Positions 11,732-22,554 of a stretch of 64,000 nucleotides of DNA are shown here, in pieces. A program made the position numbers and the translations under genes. The notes below the pieces were generated by a model. That model was not told the origin of the DNA and did no database searches. It was given only the letters and a program-made list of their open reading frames with translations. The stretch is taken from NCBI GenBank assembly GCA_030704615.1, contig CM060731.1:59934756-59998755 (forward strand), given 5' to 3'. The number at the start of each line of letters is the position of its first letter. Within the stretch, counting starts at the first letter, position 1. This DNA comes from Takakia lepidozioides. Its lineage: Eukaryota; Streptophyta; Takakiopsida; Takakiales; Takakiaceae.

Positions 11732-13696
11732 TTAATTGTGCCTCAAGCGCCCAAACAACTGAACATTCGGCTCAGCCATCGGAAGTCTCTTGATCGACGC
11801 TCGTCCCCAGGAACTGCAAGCCGAATGTCTGTTTGGTTTTGGTGACGGAGGCTTGGAGGCGGACGACTGTATGAAACTGGAATCAGTATTTTCATTGCCA
11901 CCAATTTGTTTTCCACGGAATGACAATTCTTCACCATTTGCATCGATGTAGACTGTAGAGTTCTCCCCAATTTCGTCTTTTAACACCATCTTTGATACAT
12001 GTGTCACTACCTTCCGTTCCAGACACCGCCGTGATGGATATGCACCAGACGCCTCCAGCAAATGAAATAACATATTGATTGAAACTTTATTCACTGACAA
12101 ATTACAGACTGTAAACCCACTATGAATATCAGTTCCTAAAGCATCTAGATCAGTAATATGCCGACTCTACATAATATTTTCAATTTAACGAAGACAAATT
12201 AGACTTACAGGATCATAAGACTCAGCCACCAAAAGCTCGAGTGCAGCATCAGTGATATCCAGGAACACCCCACGTTCTTCAAGGCGCCCAACAACGTCTT
12301 TCATGTGCAACGATATCACCTTGCGCAGGAGCTGCCGGGAGAACGGGTCAAAGATGACGATCTCATCCAATCTGTTCAATAACTCTGGCTTGAAATTTCT
12401 CTTCACCTAGGAACCCACCGTTCCAATATTGGTCAGCCATTCAGATCACAGATTCTAGGAGTACAGGCAGAGACAAAGATTTATTAAACCAACATGAGAT
12501 TTCAAAATTTATCACTATCTGATCTAAAAGCTGCAGTAAATCACACAAGGCATGGCCTACCTCCTGCATCACTTTTTCGCGCGCAGCATTCAGGCTGTGC
12601 ATCTCACTCAACCCTGGAGGTAAATGCTCTGCACCCAATTTGCATATCAATATTATGACTGTATTAGTGAAGTTGATAGTGCGACCCTGCCCATCGGGGA
12701 GATGGCCATCTTCAAGAATCTTCAACAGGGTATCGTAGATAGCAGGGTGTGCCTTCTCCGCTTCTTCAAAAAGCACCACACTATAGGGCCGTCTTCTGAC
12801 TGCTTCTAACAGCCCCACAGCCATGCATTGACCCAGCTTGGTTTAGTAGACCTTTCAAAGATGGTTGACCAGTGCAAATCAAGGAGGCCAATGAAAGCAG
12901 AATCTAAGGGCTGACTTATATTGTGGACATCACATGGACTCATGCCTCGTTCAGACACCAATTCTAGAGAAAGAATTTAACAGAATGGGAAGGATGTGTG
13001 GAGCTGTGTTTGGGACATACACTGGTGAGCCACCTATCAGTTCGCCAACAGAATGCTGCTCCGTGTACTCCGACATGTAAAGGCGCATCCAAAATATAGC
13101 TGTTCTGCCAAAGCCTTCGCCAGGTCAGTTTTACCAACACCCGTTGGCCCAAGGAAAAGGAAAGACCCCACAGGTTGTTGGGGTCGCCCTGAGTTGGAGC
13201 ATGATCGAATAACAGCCTCAGCGACCCGCTGCACCGCCTCATCCTGACCCACAACACGCTGGTGCAGACGTTCTTGTAATCTTCGTAGCCGAATCATCTC
13301 ATTTTGGCCCCTGTCCATTGGCTCACCACCTGCACGCCCTAAAATCATCCGGCCATCACACCCACACTATTTTGTCTTAGTGCTATCACTTTTCATACAC
13401 TTACAGTGGGTCCATAAAACCTTCTCAAGTGTTTTCACTGTTCCTTAATGTAGCTCCGTATCTACTTCACCCATCGTAGCAGTATCTATACCCATCTTGG
13501 TCAGAGAAGTGGGAGGAAACAATGTCCAATAATCAGTGAACTGACCAGCCAAACCACATGAGCTATGAAAAGCACTTACCTCGGCAATATGCTCCTGCCC
13601 AACAGTTTCAGTTGTTTCATGTTGTTTTCAGCTGCCTCTCGATCATTAATGGCTGAATCCAGCTCTTGAAGAGCACCATATCTCAGGGCAGAAGCT
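11732..13696 (-). pseudogene. HSP101 (cytosolic ClpB) C-terminal half, decayed
   Basis: Minus-strand exons follow the ClpB order. The end of the middle domain is at 13580-13696 (ASALRYGALQELDSAI, then in another frame ETVGQEHIAE and a GTAAGT donor). NBD2 follows at about 13040-13350 with RVVGQDEAV and an intact Walker A, GPTGVGKT. Then come [14 protein letters not shown] in a shifted frame, the Walker B region at 12590-12820 (VVLFEEAEKAH), the arginine-finger region at 12209-12406 (FKPELLNRLDEIVIFDP, ending at a GTAAGT donor), and the C-terminal domain at 11800-12060 (ERKVVTHVSKM..ENSTVYIDANG). HSP101 threads aggregated proteins during heat stress. Decay signs: at least two frameshifts, and the sensor-1 region usually TSNLGAEHL reads ICKLGAEHL, losing the key Asn. 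The N-terminal half is absent. A transcribed pseudogene cannot be excluded. Confidence 0.8.
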
Positions 13697-14249
13697 CTTG
13701 AATGAGGAACGATAATATAGTAAAACATTAAGACATGTATATATGAGAAACTAGATCAAACTTACTCAATAAACTCGCTTCAAGAATTGGTATCTTGAAC
13801 CTCCTGATCCGACCACCCGCAAGCTCAATTAATCCTTTCTATCAAAGTTGTGTCTATCCGGCTCTAATCCTTGATCCGAAGCCTCTAAGACAACTCATAT
13901 TTCGAATCTTCACCTTCCATCCCAGGCTATATAAGCTTTCCAACATCTCTTATTAGACGCCACGTCCTACAGGCATCCATAATAATCACAACCACAAATG
14001 TCAATTGGTGAGAACTTCCTGGATCCAACAATACCTTCTCCAAATTAACCGGCTATGATTAGGAGTGCCCATATAATATATTCAAGGGCTAAATCAATCA
14101 ATTGCTATAAGTAAAATTAGCCCTAAGTTTCCTTGGAATCCTCTGTCAAGGGACTTGTCAAAATCCAGCCGCCAAATCTAGGGAGGTAATCTAGTGGCTC
14201 CATTCAATTGGTCTAGGTTATCATGTATACGGGGCAGTGGGTGCTATCA

Positions 14250-15470
14250 GAACTATGGGAGTAGCCAGGGAGTAGCCCAAGGAGAAACAGAGGGTCTAAT
14301 AACACAGGCGCATCCAACATTTTCTTGATCTCCTTTTGAACAGTAGCCCTTTCTCTTGCTGAATATTGTCAGATTGCGTTTAATGCAGGAATGAAGCTTA
14401 CCACTCTGAAATTCTGTCAAGTCACCTGCCTTGCAAGATTTGTTGAAAGTGAACTTCCTGATCGGTAGTGAGGGGAGTTTCAGGATAGGAATATTGGCAG
14501 CAATACTGGTTAATGCCAAAAGTCTATCCAGTGGAATATCTGTCAATTCTATGTCTCGAAGGTGCAAGGCAGCCTCCACCGAAGAAGTCTCATCAATAGG
14601 CAGTACTGTCAATTTAGCCAAAACCTGACCCAGTTTGCAGATTTTCACATCCATCCTCTCAAAATTAGCTATTAAAATTTTGACTTTTCTCCAAAAATGT
14701 ATGTCAAACATCCCTAAAGCAACAAGACAAAGCTTCAGAAGACAAACGTGTCCAGGAATGCTCTTCCATTAATCTACATATGAACGCTAGACCTGTAGGC
14801 ACGATGACTTGCAGGGACACGCGGAAGCAAAATGATATCCAAAGGAGCATGAAGCGAAATAGTGTTGCTTTGTATGGGTAGAGAAGCTCCTGGTTTCTTA
14901 CCACATCTGCCTTTGATGCAAGAATGCAGCAGAGTCACCATGGAATCCAAAACATTTGGTCCAATTGCAGTGGTTACCTACCTACTCTCGGACCTTCTTG
15001 GAACTGACTGCCTGCATGATAATTGACCAATAGTGCCTCCAGCCATCATGGGGATTTCATTTAAGTCAACAGTACACAAGACTCCCCCTTCATTTCGCAA
15101 ATTCATGAAGTTCATCAGTAAATCAATAGTCGTCCCCGCAGCTCAAAGTAAGCAAGCCTATGGGTTCATTATACACACTGCCATCCGCTATAGTAACCTC
15201 AACACCTTTAGCAGAGGAGAATTTGAGTCCCAAAACCTATACTGCATGAAGCGGAATAGCAGAAATCGTGCAACCAGTATCCACCACACTCTGAAAGGAA
15301 TTCACACATCCACACAAAACTCCACTACAAGAGCACAAGCTCCCATAGTTTATATAGGTATAACATCAAAACAATCAGGTGGCAGCCCCAGTGGCCGCCC
15401 AGATTACAAGCTTCACAAGTACACATTCACACCAACTGGACTGGTTAGGTTATTCCAGAGGAGCCTTGGA
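14250..15470 (-). mobile_element. Ty3/gypsy-like retrotransposon remnant (protease to start of RT)
   Basis: In minus-strand order there is a zinc-knuckle-like CEACNLGGH at about 15400, a retroviral-type aspartic protease core at 15100-15310 (VVDTGCTISAIP, then FSSAKGVEVTIADG), and at 14254-14340 the lead-in to a gypsy reverse transcriptase (KEIKKMLDA, then in another frame CVIRPSVSPWATP). The D-T-G triad and the I-RPS-SPW motif are characteristic of Ty3/gypsy pol. Internal stops and frameshifts are frequent, RT proper and integrase are missing, and no LTRs were found. It lies just upstream of the HSP101 relic and may have landed in one of its introns. Confidence 0.65.
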
Positions 15471-15499
15471 TGACTGGTCCCCTTGGACCGCCCAAATCG

Positions 15500-17900
15500 T
15501 CGCGAGTGAATGGCAAGTTGAATTCCCATTAGATCTCACCTGAATCGCCCCATTTATCCTCCTGCAAAGAAAATTCGGTTCCAAAGCCTAGTGAAATCAA
15601 GAGGGATATGCCATGCTAAGGTACCTTGGATGATTGACATCTTGGGGTCAGGCGCGAAGTAGCCAACTAAAAATGAGTTGCTAACTAACTCCTACAACAC
15701 AACAGCTCCCTCCCTGGCTTTCTTTTCTTTTTCTCTCGAACAGGGGATGGGGAGGCCCTAAAATTTGACTTAAGAAAGTGGTGGAAAAAATAACCACCAG
15801 CCACCATGAAGGCTTACAGTGAGAATAGTATCCCGCAACAAAATATCAATGAAAACAGGACGAATTCTTAATGTTTTTAATGAGGCCAGGAAACATAAGG
15901 CAGGACTAGGAAAGAAGCTAGAGAGGAAAATGCCGGAAGTAAGGGGAGGAAGGAGAAACAGAAGTGGGTTTCAATCAAACATGCGATTCAGGTTGAAGAT
16001 AACCTCTGATTAGAATCACTGTCACTCTAAAGGTACACCTGTCATCACAAAACGCAACTGTCAAATGCACAATTGGGGTTCCAAAGATGGATGAACAGTT
16101 CTCTTCTGATTGGCTGTTAGAAGAGCACCGATCCCCAGTCATCTTCATGGCCAAAAACATGTTTGAAACCCACTATGAACGTCCAGGATAGAAGAGAATC
16201 CCCACCAAGGTGGAATCGCTGACCCTACAAGGGTCCAGGTTCCAATTCCAAAGCCTTCACAATATGAAGAGCTACATCCTGCGGTCTAAATTCTACCGCT
16301 ATGGTTGGGGTGCTCTGCTGCGGCTCCACAGCTCTTCTTATCCACAGCTCTGCTTACCAATAGAAGATCCCAATTCAGCTAATATACTCCTTCACTAGGT
16401 CCACTCAAGATCCAGGTACTCCGCTACTTAAAGCATTGTAAGGACTAAGGACCATCAAACATGGAGCAGGATAAGAACATGCATACAATGCGCAGTTCTT
16501 TCAGTTCAAAATTGCCATAAAGAAGGGTTGGATGTCCTTCCCCACCATCATCAAAACATACATCATCTCATGAGTCGAAATTAATCTAACTCAGCTGTCT
16601 TAAGCAAGCTAACAACAAATCATCATCACTTGCTTTAGTAGTACATTTTTATACTTACAACTGCTATTGGTGTTCAGTTTCACGACCGACATCGTAACCA
16701 AAAGTCTTGCATGAGGACACTATCTGACTCTATCAACAATTTTGACAGATAAAACAGCAGCATCCTGCAATGCTGGCTTCTATTATACAAACCATATTTG
16801 GGCTCTTGTTGAATTGTTTGAAGTCCAGAAACTTTCTAGCGTCAAGATAGCTTAGTCATGCTTGGAATCTTGCTCATGAGTTGACAAATATTCCAGAGTC
16901 TCATCCCTTTTGCTGTTTATAAGATCGCGAGTGCTTTTCTGCCGATCCAGATTGGGCGTAAGGGTCTGACCCTCCGAGTCGGTCGCAGCTGCTCGTTTCG
17001 TCTCCCCTCTTTGAGTGTGATCCTCATCGATTGGAGACTCCCCTGCACTATCCTCCGCCCTCTCATCCGCCCTCTCCTGGGCAAATTCGCAATGGCGAGC
17101 TCCTCGGTAATGCCTCACCTTAAGTTCTTCACCTATGCTTGAAATTTGGAAGGGTAAAAATTCCTGGAGAGTGGGGCCAATCTGCAAGCAAACCGGAGTG
17201 GCTGATGACCTAAATTTTACTGCACTCAGAGCCTGTGTCCAGTTGATGGAGGACGTATGTAGGAACTTGTGTGTATTGACAACCATTAGCATACCGCAAC
17301 AACACGGGAGTCAAATGTTCTCGGCTCAACTAAAACATGGTTACAAGACTTTCGGATCCAAGAAACGCTGCTGACAAGGAATCTCCCGAGGACGAGGCAT
17401 GAGGGCAGATGTCCCCACACTTTGCACTCGACTCTTCGAATCTTCCAACAATACTCAGACCTTCATAATTAATTGGAGTGCTTCAGCACCGCAGATTCAA
17501 TGGCATAAACGCGCGTCTTGCAGCTGCCTTGGGAGGTCCCTCGACAGCTGTAGTCTATTTCCGGCGTTCCTTTGAATGCGCAGAAAATCCGAATGTAAAC
17601 AATACAAATCGATTTGATTGCCCGAGACGATTCCCAGCTCAGATAACGACCCAATGCTTAAACTGCCCGCTACTTCTAACTTGTCTGCAATCTAAAACTT
17701 CATCTGCAGCGGTTAAAGTGGAAACAGAGTGTGCTAGCCGGGCTTTCTATTGGCAGGAGAAGCGATTGCACACCACAGGATATGCTAAATCCCATCCCCT
17801 CTCTTTCGTAGTTCACGCAGTCTCCCCCTTCCAGCCCCATGGTATATCGGTGAAAGTCTGTACATCTTCAACCTCCCAGCCACTATTGGCGCTAGCTAAT
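15500..17900. other. Unassigned region, one candidate terminal exon
   Basis: No family was recognised. The only notable frame is on the minus strand at 16852-17292: 146 codons from an ATG, hydrophilic and acidic in its second half (runs of E, D, R and S), with an internal AG acceptor candidate before IGPTLQEFLPF at about 17190. It could be the last exon of a minus-strand gene beginning near 18.0 kb, but this rests only on openness and composition. Confidence 0.25.
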
Positions 17901-17918
17901 AAAGTTTGTACCACTTAC

Positions 17919-18035
17919 CAGGCTTTCTGCCACGCCCACCTCCTTCAAGGTACCGTGGCCTGCCGAGTGCTGTGATGCTGCAGTCATCAACCATCTGCGC
18001 ATGTGCAATCCTAAGCAGCCTCCTGCCGGTGCCAT
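17919..18035 (-). other. Candidate first coding exon with transit-like N-terminus
   Basis: From an ATG at 18035 (minus strand) the frame gives 39 codons containing MRRWLMTAASQHSAGHG and TLKEVGVAESL, and ends exactly at a GTAAGT donor (complement at 17913-17918). The Arg- and Ser-rich, acid-free start resembles an organelle presequence. A telomere-like AACCCTAACCCTAA motif sits about 330 bp upstream; plant telo-boxes of this kind occur in promoters of translation and growth genes. Downstream exons were not identified with certainty. The product is unknown and the call is an inference. Confidence 0.3.
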
Positions 18036-18363
18036 AGCTCCTTGAAACTCTGAGACCTTGAACGACTGAAACACCGTTCTCTCAACAGCGTGACCGCCTT
18101 CAGCACCAATCGTCCTAACACTCTCTACTTACGTTCCAAAAACACAAACGGACAGAACCACACAAAACCGCTGCGGCTTTCGAGGCAATTCAGATTCTCG
18201 ACTCCTCCGTCCTCGAGAGATTCGATCAATATCTCTGGAACAGCGCAGACAAACTCGGAAAGAACTTGGAAAATCAAGAGCGAGCTTACACTTCTACACG
18301 CACAGGATTTCCAGAAGAATTCCTTGTATTCTCGTCGCATTAGCTCCTGGAATAGAATTAGCA

Positions 18364-18384
18364 TTAGGGTTAGGGTTAGGTTAG
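18364..18384. promoter_or_regulatory. Telomere-like motif (telo-box-like)
   Basis: The plus strand reads TTAGGGTTAGGGTTAGG. Two to three TTAGGG units form either a tiny interstitial telomere-type repeat or, read on the minus strand as AACCCTAACCCTAA, a telo-box upstream of the candidate exon at 17.9-18.0 kb. It is too short to say which. Confidence 0.35.
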
Positions 18385-18569
18385 CATCTACATTTAGAGA
18401 ACCGACAAAACAGCCATCTGATAACGTGGCACAACGCATGCGCACCACTTGTGCACCACGTGGACGAATTAGGCTATGTGCCAAGTATACTATGCCTGAA
18501 ATCCCACTTATGGAAGATATTATTAATTAGCGGTGTTTAGAGATATTCTCGTGAATGTACCACAACCTA

Positions 18570-18643
18570 ACAGCGTAACTGGATTTGAACCCAGAGTCAC
18601 CTCGGTGGCACTCAGCGCTCTATCCAACTGAGCTACATTCAAC
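18570..18643 (-). repeat. tRNA-derived SINE-like sequence
   Basis: The minus strand contains a clean A box (TAGCTCAGTTGG, complement at 18624-18635) and B box (GGTTCAAATCC, complement at 18581-18591) with a D stem GCTC/GAGC and a T stem CTGG/CCAG. The anticodon arm does not fold and the acceptor ends do not pair, so it is a tRNA-derived repeat or pseudo-tRNA rather than a functional gene. Confidence 0.55.
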
Positions 18644-18649
18644 TTAGTA

Positions 18650-19975
18650 TTTGTACAAATATTGGCTTTCCTCGACCAGGAAAATAGACAGAAAAACAAA
18701 AAAAGAGTAGACCCGTCAGAACGCTCGCCGCCCATCACCACCCGCGGAATGAGCGGGTGGGACGTTCATCGGGCCGGGGGCTCCGGCCAAGGCCGCAGCA
18801 TCCCGGCAGCAGTCGCGCTCAGGGCGGCAAGCCACGGCTCATCGTCCGGGCTGTGAGTTTTGTCTGAAACGGAACTCTCAGATCGAATGTACGCACTATA
18901 GAACAGATCCTGTTCAAGTATAGTCGTAACAGTCAGCTGTTTGTTGGTGTATTTATACTTGCGCTTACTTTCCGTGCAAACGATATGGGACTAAACTTTC
19001 TACGATGTATTTCACCAAGCTTGAATAGCCCCCACTTTAGCCTGTGTTTCTGTGAGTCCCCTCCCTCACCTCGTCTCGTCGTGCTGGTCGCCATGAAGGG
19101 TAGCAGTGTTGGTGAGAGAGCATGCGATGGAGAACGCTGGTCGGGGGTTGCAGTGGTACTATACATTGTTGGTGCTGGAAGGATGGAGCTGAAATCAACT
19201 CATCGAATTCTCACAGTGTTTAGAGATGGTGATTGCAGTTCAGTACAGATCCAGCAAACTGAGCTTCTGCTGGGGCAGGCCAATCCACCCGCAAAGCCTC
19301 CCTTTCTGTCGATTCTGTCATTTCTAATTGCCAATGTAAGTACTAACCTGTTGATCTCTGTTTTTTTGCTATGGCAAGCATCGATTGGTCTCGCTATCTT
19401 GTGTTGCAAGAAGACGACATATGAAACTACAATAGTATCAATGTCGCTGAAGTACACTTTCAACCTTGAGTAATGAAAGACTCCACCAAGGTGGGAGGCC
19501 TCTTCAATGACTTTCCATGGCTTGTTCTGACCTTGGGTCCATTTTGCCGTATCTTTTGAGCTCTGCTCCAAAAGACAGCATCCTCTTGCTCAGGTCCTTG
19601 TACCATGCCAAAGAGGGCTGCAGGTCTTTTCTGTTCTCTGTACCTTGAGATCCTGAGGCGTCCCATCGACGTACCAAACCACTTATCTTCTGCGGTTGTT
19701 TATTCTAAATCTCCTTTTTCCGAGAAAGGTCTGAGTTGTAGGCATGTTGTCCATCAGCAATCAGTACATCAAACTAGATTGTTCTTTGGTTGTGCACAAG
19801 CAGATTGGCAATTGTGCGAGTTTCCATACTCTGGAGGGCAGAAACCCTGCACAATCGATAACGGACTCACGCTTTTATTGTATGTTTCGCTAAGCTTGCC
19901 CCAGTTTCGCCTGTAGGTTTTGCATCACCCCTTCGTGCATTTAGTGGTGGCACCAAGGTAATACGTTTTCTCTGT
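18650..19975. other. Unassigned region upstream of PPR gene 1
   Basis: A locally GC-rich patch lies at 18740-18850. A plus-strand frame of 162 codons (18985-19473) ends in a hydrophobic stretch that could be membrane-spanning, and a minus-strand frame overlaps it; neither has recognisable motifs. No gene is supported. Confidence 0.3.
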
Positions 19976-20427
19976 TAATCAAAAGGGGAAATAGTTTTGC
20001 ACTAAAACTCTTGATGTGGGGGGCCTTGCGTACATCTGTTCATAGAAGAAGTTTGGTAGTGAGGCGGACATCAGTGAAAGGAACAATCTTGTGAGCACCT
20101 TTGTCAAGTGTGGACGACACAAAGTACTGGCAAAACAGTCTAATGGAAAGTGGTCCCATGAAATGCTATGATTGCAGGATATGCACATCAAGGGCTTGGG
20201 GTAGAGGTGTTGTCAAATTTAACAAATAGCCCTGAGGCCAAACAAGGTAACCTTCATCATCATCCTCCACATGTTCATGTGCAGCTTGACCTTGTCAGCA
20301 TCTATGTCAAGTGCGTCAGATTATTGCAGTGTATCGCAAGATATATATCTTCTGGTAGGCATTGGTTGCAGGATATGCTCACCAAGGGCATGTTGAAGAG
20401 CCATGCAAAGTACTTCTGGGAGCAGGT
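19976..20427 (+). pseudogene. Decayed N-terminal PPR repeats of PPR gene 1
   Basis: Broken PPR sequence leads into the open frame downstream: VSTFVKCG near 20095, MIAGYAHQGLG at 20168-20200 in one frame, KVTFIIIL at about 20247 in another, LVSIYVKC at 20293-20316, and VAGYAHQGH at 20365 in the final frame. At least three frame changes separate these pieces, so the upstream two PPR triplets have been lost from the reading frame. This explains why the open frame starts in mid-repeat and why the gene lacks an obvious targeting peptide. Confidence 0.65.
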
Positions 20428-22554
20428 ATGAAGCCCAACAAGTACACATTTATTAGTATCCTAAGGACATGCAGCAATCAAGCAGCTATGAAACATGGCA
20501 AGAGAATCCATGCCCAGATAATCGAAGCTGGATTTGAGTCAGATATCCTTGTGGGGAATGCACTCATCAGCATGTACGCAAAGTGTGGGAGTGTGGTGAC
20601 CTCCCGCCAAGTGTTTGACCAAATGCCTCAACGAGACGTGGTCTCATGGACTGCAATGATTGGAGGATATGCTCAACAAGGGCTTGGTCAAGAGGCATTT
20701 GAACTCTTTTGGAAAATGCAGCAAGAACTTGTGATGCCAAACAGGGTCACCTTTTGTAGTATCCTCAAGGCATGCACAGCTATGGAACAGGGCAAGCAGG
20801 TCCATGCATACATCATGCAAGCAGGATATGAGTCAGATGTTCTTGTGGGAAATGCCATTGTCAGCATGTATGCCAGGTGTGGGAGCATGGTGGATGCACG
20901 TCAAGCGTTCGAAAAAATACCTGAAAAGAATGTGGTCTCCTGGAATGCAATGATCGCAGGATGTGCTTACCAAGGGCATCATGTAGAAGCATTTGAACTA
21001 TTCTCAGAAATGAAACAAGTGGGCATGAAGCCAAATAAGATCACATTCATGAGCATCCTCAACACCTGTACTAGCCCCTCAGCGGTGGTGCAGAGCAAGC
21101 AGATCCATGCTCACATAATTGAAACTGGATTGGAGACAGATGTCGCTGTGGGAAATGCCCTTGTCAGCATGTACGCCAAGTGTGGGAGTGTTTTGAGTGC
21201 GCTACAAGTTTTCCACAAAATGCCTCATCGAGATGTTGTTTCATGGACTACCATAGTGGACATGTATTGCAAGTGTGGAAGTTTGGTGGATGCACGCCAA
21301 GTGTTTGACAGAATGCCTAGTAAAAATGTGGTATCATGGACTGTGATGATTGGAGGATATGCTCAGCATGGTCATGGGGTGGAGGCTGTTAGACTCTTCC
21401 GGAAAATGCAACTACAAGGTGTGCAGCCTAACAAGATAACTTTTATGAGCATCCTCAATGCCTGTGCAAGCCTGGCAGCTGTAGAAGAGGGCAAGCAGGT
21501 CCACTCCAAAATTATCAAGGCTGGATTTGAGACAGACATCCGTCTGGTAAATGCCCTAATTCACATGTATGCCAAGAGTGGAAGTGTTGTGGATGCACGC
21601 CAAGTGTTTGACAAACTATCTAAAAGGGATGTGGTGTCATGGACTGCGATGATTTTGGGATATTCTCAGCAAGGGCATGGCAAAGATGCTCTGCAACTTT
21701 TCAAAGAGATGCAACAGCAAGGGGTGAAGCCAAATGATGTTACACTCCTTGCAGTTCTGTCTGCATGCAGCCATATGGGCCTAGTAGATGAAGGACAACA
21801 CTATTTCCATTCTATGAGTAGAGATTATAGAATCATTCCAACAGGAAAACATTTTGGCTGCATGGTTGACCTTCTTGGCCGTGCAGGGCGCTTGGATGAG
21901 GCAGAGAATTTCATCAACAGAATGCCAATTAAACCAGATGCTTTAGTGTGGGGGGCTTTACTTGGTGCCTGCAGAATACATGGCAATGTGAAGCTAGCAG
22001 AGCGTGCTGCAGAATGTTGTCTCAAATTGGAACCACAAACTGCTGCAGTTTATGTACTGCTAGCAAATATTTATGCTGCGGCTGGTAGGTGGGATGATAG
22101 GGCAAAGGTGAGAAGAATTATGAACGACAGAGGTGTGCAAAAGGAGCAAGGACGCAGCTGGATAGAGGTCAAGAATCAGCTACATGTATTTGTTGCAGAA
22201 GATACATCACATTCGCAAACCAATAAGATCTATACGGAGTTGGAAAGATTGATGAGGCTGATGAAGGAGGCCGGATATGTGCCTGACACGTCCGTTGTGT
22301 TACATGATATGGATCAGCAGAAGAAGCTATGGTCTGTCTGCCACCACAGTGAAAAGCTGGCCATTGTTTTTGGGCTCATCAGTACGCCATCTGGGACAAC
22401 CATTCGCATCATCAAGAACCTCCGGATCTGTGGTGACTGTCACACTGCCACCAAGTTCATCTCCAAGATTGTTGGACGAGAAATCATCATAAGGGATGCC
22501 AATCGCTTTCATCAGTTCAAGGATGGGGTATGTTCTTGTGGGGATTATTGGTGA
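20428..22554 (+). CDS. PPR-DYW protein 1 (organellar RNA editing factor type)
   Basis: The first ATG of the open frame is at 20428 and gives 708 residues; the frame itself is open from 20362. The protein is a PLS-class PPR protein with five MYAKCGS-type PPR triplets of about 100 residues (residues ~20-470), an E/E+ region, a PG-box-like EAGYVPDT, and a complete DYW domain. The DYW deaminase signature is present: H-S-E at about residues 640-642, C-G-D-C at about 668-671, C-S-C near the end and a terminal DYW tripeptide. Such proteins bind one organellar site per PPR tract and deaminate C to U. No intron is visible. Upstream repeats are decayed (19.98-20.43 kb) and no transit peptide remains, so it may be a recently truncated gene. 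Its 3' flank is shared with two other copies in the window. Confidence 0.8.
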   Translation: MKPNKYTFISILRTCSNQAAMKHGKRIHAQIIEAGFESDILVGNALISMYAKCGSVVTSRQVFDQMPQRDVVSWTAMIGGYAQQGLGQEAFELFWKMQQELVMPNRVTFCSILKACTAMEQGKQVHAYIMQAGYESDVLVGNAIVSMYARCGSMVDARQAFEKIPEKNVVSWNAMIAGCAYQGHHVEAFELFSEMKQVGMKPNKITFMSILNTCTSPSAVVQSKQIHAHIIETGLETDVAVGNALVSMYAKCGSVLSALQVFHKMPHRDVVSWTTIVDMYCKCGSLVDARQVFDRMPSKNVVSWTVMIGGYAQHGHGVEAVRLFRKMQLQGVQPNKITFMSILNACASLAAVEEGKQVHSKIIKAGFETDIRLVNALIHMYAKSGSVVDARQVFDKLSKRDVVSWTAMILGYSQQGHGKDALQLFKEMQQQGVKPNDVTLLAVLSACSHMGLVDEGQHYFHSMSRDYRIIPTGKHFGCMVDLLGRAGRLDEAENFINRMPIKPDALVWGALLGACRIHGNVKLAERAAECCLKLEPQTAAVYVLLANIYAAAGRWDDRAKVRRIMNDRGVQKEQGRSWIEVKNQLHVFVAEDTSHSQTNKIYTELERLMRLMKEAGYVPDTSVVLHDMDQQKKLWSVCHHSEKLAIVFGLISTPSGTTIRIIKNLRICGDCHTATKFISKIVGREIIIRDANRFHQFKDGVCSCGDYW

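Noticed and set aside
18570-18643. Functional tRNA gene on the minus strand
   Set aside because: Anticodon arm does not fold and acceptor ends do not pair.
18985-19473. Plus-strand open frame of 162 codons with a hydrophobic end
   Set aside because: No motif, no splice partners, and a comparable minus-strand frame overlaps it.
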